Source: Chitinophagaceae bacterium (lineage in GTDB: Bacteria > Bacteroidota > Bacteroidia > Chitinophagales > Chitinophagaceae). Taken from it: 9,561 nucleotides of DNA. Every line of letters begins with the position of its first letter. Position 1 is the stretch's first letter. Location of the stretch: the NCBI GenBank assembly GCA_026785745.1, contig JAJAZO010000087.1, forward strand, positions 1 through 9,561. The letters run 5' to 3'. This document shows, piece after piece, positions 6,269-9,561 of the stretch. A program made the translations under genes and the position numbers. Below the pieces are notes generated by a model, which did not search any database, was not told where the DNA came from, and saw nothing but the letters and a program-made list of their open reading frames with translations.

Positions 6269-6276
6269 CAAAGATA
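6269..6276 (-). promoter_or_regulatory. -7 box for ftsK
   Basis: On the minus strand TATCTTTG is an exact TAnnTTTG match ending only five bases before the ftsK ATG. Initiation six to eight bases beyond it would put the transcript start at or within a base or two of the ATG. A TTTTG lies 13 bases upstream, closer than a normal -33 element. It lies in the 155-bp gap 6264-6418, which holds no gene. Confidence 0.55.
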
Positions 6277-6382
6277 AATAGTTTACAGTCAAAATATTAC
6301 CTGAAAGTGGTATGCCCTGGATACATGTTCATCTCAAAACCGGCAAAAGATTCTGTTACCATATTGGCTGAGCTTACTTTTT

Positions 6383-6407
6383 AAAAACCGTATATCAATT
6401 CAATACG
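6383..6407 (-). terminator. Weak terminator after the DUF423 gene
   Basis: Read on the minus strand, CGTAT (from 6407) and ATACG (to 6389) form a 5-bp stem with a 9-base loop. A G and five T follow (6388-6383). It starts 12 bases after the DUF423 stop. The stem is short, so termination would be partial. Confidence 0.35.
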
Positions 6408-6418
6408 TCCAAGGTTAA

Positions 6419-6823
6419 TTAGCGTAGATTATGAGGGTTTTTTACTGCGGCACCCAGAAGGCATAGCCAGCCGGCAATAAAGAATACTCCGCCCAAAGGC
6501 GTTACAGGTCCAACAAATTTTACCCCACTACTCTCCTGTATTTTAAAGAAGGTAAGAAGGTAAAGGGAGCCGGAAAAAAGAATGATACCTGTTATAAAAC
6601 AAATGCCCGCCCATTTCATCCATTTGGCAGGAAGTTTATCAAATAACATAGCAACAAAAAGTAGTGCAAGGGCATGATACATTTGATACTGAACACCAGT
6701 TTGAAAACCATGCAATACTTTCTCATCGCTGGTGATTCTTTCCAAACCATGTGCACCAAAAGCACCTAACACAACAGCGAGTCCGCCAAAGAAGGCAGCC
6801 GCAACCAGGTAGTTTTTATGCAT
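6419..6823 (-). CDS. DUF423 family small membrane protein
   Basis: A 134-residue integral membrane protein of the DUF423 (YgdD-like) family, whose role is unknown. Family marks are clear: LGAFGAHGLE after the first helix (residues 19-28), the conserved QTGVQYQMYHALALL stretch (41-55), FSGSLYLL (83-90) and GPVTPLGGVFFIAGW (105-119). Four hydrophobic helices fit its length. The ATG at 6823 was preferred over the in-frame TTG at 6838 because it starts directly before the first helix and matches family length. It overlaps the end of aroK by eight bases, which implies co-transcription and probably coupled translation. The overlap looks like packing, and a functional link to shikimate metabolism is not implied. 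Confidence 0.85.
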   Translation of the reverse strand: MHKNYLVAAAFFGGLAVVLGAFGAHGLERITSDEKVLHGFQTGVQYQMYHALALLFVAMLFDKLPAKWMKWAGICFITGIILFSGSLYLLTFFKIQESSGVKFVGPVTPLGGVFFIAGWLCLLGAAVKNPHNLR

Positions 6824-7322
6824 GAAATATTTTTTCAATCAAATGTTCCAATTGTACCGGATCCTCCTCTACTGTTACATCAGCCTGTTCGTAATAAATT
6901 TTACGGCTGGCAAATTTTTTACTGATAAAATATTGTAATTGTTCATCGGATAATTCTTTTATCAGGGGTCTCTTTGCTTTTTCCTTTACCAACCGTTCAA
7001 ATAATGTATCCAGTGGTGTATTGATCCAAACGGTAGTACCGGATTGGTTCATGTATTCAATATTATTGAAATAGCAGGGTGAACCTCCCCCGCAGGCCAT
7101 TACAAAACTTTGATGGCTTTCTGTAATAATATGAAGCACCTCTTTTTCCATCATCCGGAATTGCTCCTCTCCTTTTGTTTCAAATATTTCCGGGATTGAT
7201 TTACCTGCATGTTCTGTCACCTGTTCATCCAAATCAAAAAAACGAATACCGAGTTTTTCACTCAGTAAACGGCCCCAGTGTGATTTGCCGGAACCCATAA
7301 AGCCAATGAGAAAAGTTTTCAC
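6816..7322 (-). CDS. aroK: Shikimate kinase
   Basis: A cytoplasmic enzyme that phosphorylates shikimate to shikimate-3-phosphate with ATP, the fifth step of the chorismate pathway. The 168 residues have the complete P-loop kinase plan: Walker A GFMGSGKS (7-14), FDLDE with shikimate-binding Asp32, Arg56 in the EEQFR motif, the Gly triplet CGGGS (78-80), the lid arginine Arg118 in KRPLI, and Arg140 in the RKIYYEQAD motif. These correspond to Asp34, Arg58, Gly79-81, Arg117 and Arg136 of the M. tuberculosis enzyme. The start is GTG at 7322: an in-frame TAA lies nine bases upstream, and the next Met is inside the P-loop. It heads a two-gene unit with the DUF423 gene. No -33/-7 pair is clear upstream. 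Confidence 0.95.
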   Translation of the reverse strand: MKTFLIGFMGSGKSHWGRLLSEKLGIRFFDLDEQVTEHAGKSIPEIFETKGEEQFRMMEKEVLHIITESHQSFVMACGGGSPCYFNNIEYMNQSGTTVWINTPLDTLFERLVKEKAKRPLIKELSDEQLQYFISKKFASRKIYYEQADVTVEEDPVQLEHLIEKIFHA

Positions 7323-7359
7323 CCCTGGTTATAGTTTTAAAGTTTAAATTTTCTTTTTA

Positions 7360-7371
7360 CCCCTGAAGGGG
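7360..7371. repeat. Small CCCC-TGAA-GGGG hairpin upstream of aroK
   Basis: CCCCTGAAGGGG is a perfect 4-bp GC hairpin with a four-base loop, 38 bases upstream of the aroK start. A second ACCCC lies at 7321-7325. Such short GC hairpins are often scattered repeats in Bacteroidota, but one copy here cannot show that. Confidence 0.3.
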
Positions 7372-7423
7372 AGGATTGGAAAATTTACTTTATGTAAGAT
7401 TTATTATTTAAAAGTTGCCCAAT

Positions 7424-7478
7424 GAACAGAACGATGAATAGTGCGACGCAACGAAGTTCATCTGTGTTACTACTGTTC
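7424..7478. other. Imperfect nested inverted repeat in the aroK-gcdH gap
   Basis: GAACAG (7424-7429) pairs with CTGTTC (7473-7478), and GATGAA (7433-7438) with TTCATC (7457-7462), nested and in order, enclosing about 18 bases. It lies in the 252-bp gap 7323-7574, between the aroK start and the gcdH terminator, and has no coding frame of note. It could be a relic repeat or a small structured RNA; no promoter is clear. Confidence 0.25.
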
Positions 7479-7515
7479 GTTACACAATCATTCAACAAAT
7501 TTCTAAAAAGAACTT

Positions 7516-7563
7516 AAAAAAAAAGAAAGACTCTTAGACCTAAGTCTCCCCGCCGGTTGGCGG
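7516..7563 (-). terminator. Intrinsic terminator of the acyl-CoA dehydrogenase gene
   Basis: On the minus strand, just after the stop codon, CCGCC-AACC-GGCGG (7563-7550) forms a GC hairpin. A second hairpin built on CTTAG/CTAAG (7544-7533), with outer AGACT/AGTCT pairing, follows. A T-rich run with nine consecutive T (7524-7516) comes next. This is the most convincing terminator in the window. The reverse orientation lacks a T-tract. Confidence 0.75.
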
Positions 7564-7574
7564 AGGACAGGGGG

Positions 7575-8759
7575 TTACTTAAACGCATTAAACCCCGTCA
7601 CATCCATTCCTGTTATCAGCAAATGAATATCATGAGTGCCTTCATAAGTAATCACACTTTCCAGGTTCATCATGTGGCGCATTACAGGATACTCACCAGT
7701 GATACCCATGCCACCAAGCATTTGTCTTGCATCACGACAGATATTTGTTGCCACTTCACAGGCATTACGTTTGGCCATACTTACTTGTTGCGGTGTTACT
7801 TTACCTTCATTCATTAATACACCGAGCCGCCAGTTTAATAATTGTGCTTTGGTAATTTCAGTTACCATCTCCGCCAGTTTCTTTTGCTGCAATTGAAAAC
7901 TGCCGATGGGTCTTCCGAACTGTTCTCTCTCTTGTGAATAACGAAGTGCTGTATCATAACAATCCATCGCTGCTCCGATTGCACCCCAGGCGATACCGTA
8001 CCTGGCTTTTGTTAAACAACCTAACGGCCCTTTCAATCCTTTTACATTAGGGAAAATATTTTCTTTCGGCACTTTTACATTATCAAACACCAATTCACCG
8101 GTGGCAGATGCTCTTAAACTCCATTTGCCATGTGTAGTTGGTGTACTGAAACCCTCCATTCCTCTTTCTACAATCAATCCTTGTATTTCGCCAGTTTCAT
8201 TCTTTGCCCATACAACAGCCACTTGTGAAAATGGCGCATTACTAATCCACATTTTTGCACCATTAAGTATTACATGGTCACCTGCATCCTTAAAATTTGT
8301 AAGCATACCGGAAGGGTCGCTGCCATGATTGGGTTCCGTTAAACCAAAACAACCGAGCCATTCACCGCTTGCCAGTTTGGGTAAATATTTTTTTCGCTGC
8401 TCCTCACTTCCATATTGATAAATAGGAAACATCACCAATGAACCCTGCACCGATGCAGTGGAACGGACACCGCTATCACCTCTTTCTAATTCCTGCATCA
8501 TTAAACCGTAAGAAATATAGTCAAGACCGCCACCGCCGTATTCTGTTGGAACAGTTGGACCGAAACAACCCATATCTCCAAGTTGCTTTACAATATGTTG
8601 TGGAAATTCTGCTTTCTGCGCATAGTCTTCTATAATCGGAGAAATTTCTTTCTTTACATAACTGCGAACTGATTCCCGGATAAGTTTATGCTCTTCCGTT
8701 AATAATTCATCTACATTAAAATAATCGGGACTTGTAAAGTTGTCTGTGCGGGCCGCCAT
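7575..8759 (-). CDS. gcdH: Glutaryl-CoA dehydrogenase-like acyl-CoA dehydrogenase
   Basis: An FAD enzyme predicted to oxidise and decarboxylate glutaryl-CoA to crotonyl-CoA in lysine/tryptophan breakdown. The 394 residues span the acyl-CoA dehydrogenase N-terminal, middle and C-terminal domains, with FGLTEPNHGSDPS (138-150) and WISN (171-174) for FAD. It follows human GCDH closely. YEGTHDIH carries the catalytic Glu (residue 373), and ELERGDSGVRS carries Glu92 and Arg99, at the positions of human Glu87 and Arg94, which bind the distal carboxylate. KARYGIAWG, REQFGRPI and the C-terminal TGFNAF also match. The frame continues 23 codons upstream, but that stretch holds the -7 box and is not enzyme-like, so ATG 8759 is the start. 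It is transcribed alone, with its own terminator. A plain short-chain acyl-CoA dehydrogenase is less likely given the specificity residues. Confidence 0.85.
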   Translation of the reverse strand: MAARTDNFTSPDYFNVDELLTEEHKLIRESVRSYVKKEISPIIEDYAQKAEFPQHIVKQLGDMGCFGPTVPTEYGGGGLDYISYGLMMQELERGDSGVRSTASVQGSLVMFPIYQYGSEEQRKKYLPKLASGEWLGCFGLTEPNHGSDPSGMLTNFKDAGDHVILNGAKMWISNAPFSQVAVVWAKNETGEIQGLIVERGMEGFSTPTTHGKWSLRASATGELVFDNVKVPKENIFPNVKGLKGPLGCLTKARYGIAWGAIGAAMDCYDTALRYSQEREQFGRPIGSFQLQQKKLAEMVTEITKAQLLNWRLGVLMNEGKVTPQQVSMAKRNACEVATNICRDARQMLGGMGITGEYPVMRHMMNLESVITYEGTHDIHLLITGMDVTGFNAFK

Positions 8760-8782
8760 AAAGCAATCTTTTTTTGTTGGCG

Positions 8783-8790
8783 CAAAGGTA
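8783..8790 (-). promoter_or_regulatory. -7 box for the acyl-CoA dehydrogenase gene
   Basis: TACCTTTG on the minus strand is an exact TAnnTTTG match, placing the start of transcription near 8776 and leaving a leader of roughly 17 bases. It lies in the 63-bp divergent spacer (8760-8822). No clear -33 element is seen. A GATATTTG at 8811-8818 on the + strand could similarly serve the divergent gene. Confidence 0.5.
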
Positions 8791-8822
8791 ATGGATAAAT
8801 AAAAAAGGGTGATATTTGGTTT

Positions 8823-9245
8823 ATGCATACATCAAATAAACAAACCGGCAGGAATATTTTCTCCGTTGTAGCTGGCGTTCTTACTTCTTCTGCGCTTTTT
8901 ATGCTGGCAGGGCTGATTCTATTACTATTTATTGCCAGTAAAGCAAAAGGACATGGTGAAGAAAGTGATTTCGGAAAATTTTCAGGTGGAATTGATATTG
9001 CTGCGATTATAACAATGTTTGTATGCTGCTCACTGGGTGGGTATGTTACGGGTAGAATTTCTACAAAAAATGATTTGATTCATGGAAGCATTACGGCAGC
9101 AGTTTTAATTCTCCTGTTAGCCTATATTTCTGAATTTAAATTCACCAATACTGATATTCTTAATTACTTGCTGATAATTCCGTTTACATTGACGGGGACT
9201 ATTCTGGCTATACGGATGAAAAAGCGAAAAGCAGTATTAAAATAA
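8823..9245 (+). CDS. Small four-helix membrane protein, unknown function
   Basis: An intact 140-residue frame from ATG 8823 to TAA, followed by a second TAA. Four hydrophobic segments lie at about residues 12-39, 55-77, 84-103 and 111-131, with a Lys/Arg-rich C-terminus, so the tail is probably cytoplasmic. A Gly-Gly-Tyr-Val-Thr-Gly-Arg stretch at the end of helix 2 and Leu-Ile-His-Gly at the start of helix 3 resemble small membrane proteins of the TIGR04086 type. I would treat that only as a hint. It is divergent from the acyl-CoA dehydrogenase gene and converges on the next gene with a 9-bp overlap, so it is probably transcribed alone. No function is assigned. Confidence 0.75.
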   Translation: MHTSNKQTGRNIFSVVAGVLTSSALFMLAGLILLLFIASKAKGHGEESDFGKFSGGIDIAAIITMFVCCSLGGYVTGRISTKNDLIHGSITAAVLILLLAYISEFKFTNTDILNYLLIIPFTLTGTILAIRMKKRKAVLK

Positions 9246-9561
9246 TAAGTTATTGTATAATGCTTTTACATTAAACCTGTTTTTAGTTTTGCCGTTTGTC
9301 ATTTTGATGTCCTCATTGGAATCAAAAAGAGGCAGAAAAGTATTATTCCAGATATTGCTCCCTGCTTGTCGAGCAATCACCCGCGTCTCGTTCGCACTGA
9401 TCGAACCGCTCAACAGAGCGTGCTGCTGGCCACCATTCACACTACAAACAATCCAGTTCGACATGTCTACCGCGCTGGTCGAGACATTCTTGATCGTTAC
9501 CGTCTCAGCGCTCTTGTCGATTGCCATGATCTTCACCGGGTAATTCGGTGCAGCTCCGGCC
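9237..9561 (-). CDS. Lamin-tail-domain-like protein, C-terminal fragment
   Basis: The frame is open to the right edge; 107 residues are visible, ending in TAA at 9239-9237. A GTG at 9536 is in frame but lies within continuous coding sequence, so it is not a credible start. The pattern Glu-Thr-Val-Thr-Ile-Lys-Asn, Val-Asp-Met-Ser-Asn-Trp-Ile-Val, then LLSGSISANETRVIA fits the immunoglobulin-like lamin tail domain. Bacteroidota use this domain at the ends of large secreted or surface nucleases and adhesins. The last ~35 residues (Asn/Lys-rich, KTKNRFNVKALYNN) lie outside that domain. Its stop overlaps the end of the preceding convergent gene by 9 bp. Base composition changes sharply inside it: 9361-9540 is about 50-60% G+C with GC-ending codons, while 9241-9300 is about a quarter G+C. 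Partner domains are off the window. Confidence 0.55.
   Translation of the reverse strand, partial: AGAAPNYPVKIMAIDKSAETVTIKNVSTSAVDMSNWIVCSVNGGQQHALLSGSISANETRVIARQAGSNIWNNTFLPLFDSNEDIKMTNGKTKNRFNVKALYNNLLF

Noticed and set aside
8760..8828. Upstream extension of the acyl-CoA dehydrogenase by 23 codons
   Set aside because: The stretch contains the -7 box, overlaps the divergent gene start, and GCDH-like proteins begin near the ATG at 8759.
1..9561. tRNA genes, CRISPR arrays, complete insertion sequences, riboswitches
   Set aside because: No cloverleaf, regularly spaced repeats, intact transposase or recognisable riboswitch core was found by eye on either strand.

Overview
The window looks like chromosomal DNA of a Bacteroidota member, plausibly a Chitinophagaceae relative. 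This rests on AT-rich codon use, near absence of Shine-Dalgarno sequences, several TAnnTTTG-type -7 boxes close to start codons, a LolA of the Bacteroidota type, an FtsK with a long acidic linker, and a fragment of a Bacteroidota-style REP-associated transposase. The taxonomic call is inference from these features, not from a marker gene.

Left part (1-2700, + strand), accessory in character. It opens with the C-terminal half of a TAP-like alpha/beta hydrolase, closed by a strong hairpin. Then comes a patchwork: a ~90-bp inverted-repeat element (copy A, 578-665); a truncated outer-membrane-type protein gene; a REP palindrome with the first ~35 codons of a RAYT transposase; a 4-TM membrane protein with distant DUF1772-like features; and a second diverged copy of the element (copy B, 1860-1947). 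A complete YefM-YoeB toxin-antitoxin module follows. It has three TGTACA-type operator sites spaced exactly 12 bp centre to centre, over a Bacteroidota-like -7 box.

Middle part (2830-7322, - strand), a core block. From upstream to downstream it reads aroK (shikimate kinase, GTG start), a DUF423 membrane protein overlapping aroK by 8 bp, ftsK (DNA translocase) and lolA (lipoprotein chaperone). The ftsK-lolA order is the same as in E. coli. A long symmetric hairpin sits between ftsK and lolA. These genes serve aromatic amino-acid synthesis, chromosome segregation at division, and envelope biogenesis.

Right part (7323-9561). A glutaryl-CoA dehydrogenase-like acyl-CoA dehydrogenase (- strand) ends in a clear hairpin plus T-tract terminator. 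It is divergently arranged with a small 4-TM protein (+ strand). That protein converges, with a 9-bp overlap, on the C-terminus of a lamin-tail-domain-like secreted protein that runs off the right edge and shows an abrupt base-composition shift within its coding sequence.

I see no tRNA, rRNA, CRISPR array, integrase or complete IS. No wholly new multi-gene system is evident. The most interesting signals are the paired repeat elements, the periodic toxin-antitoxin operator, and a REP-like palindrome inside ftsK that matches the REP beside the RAYT relic.
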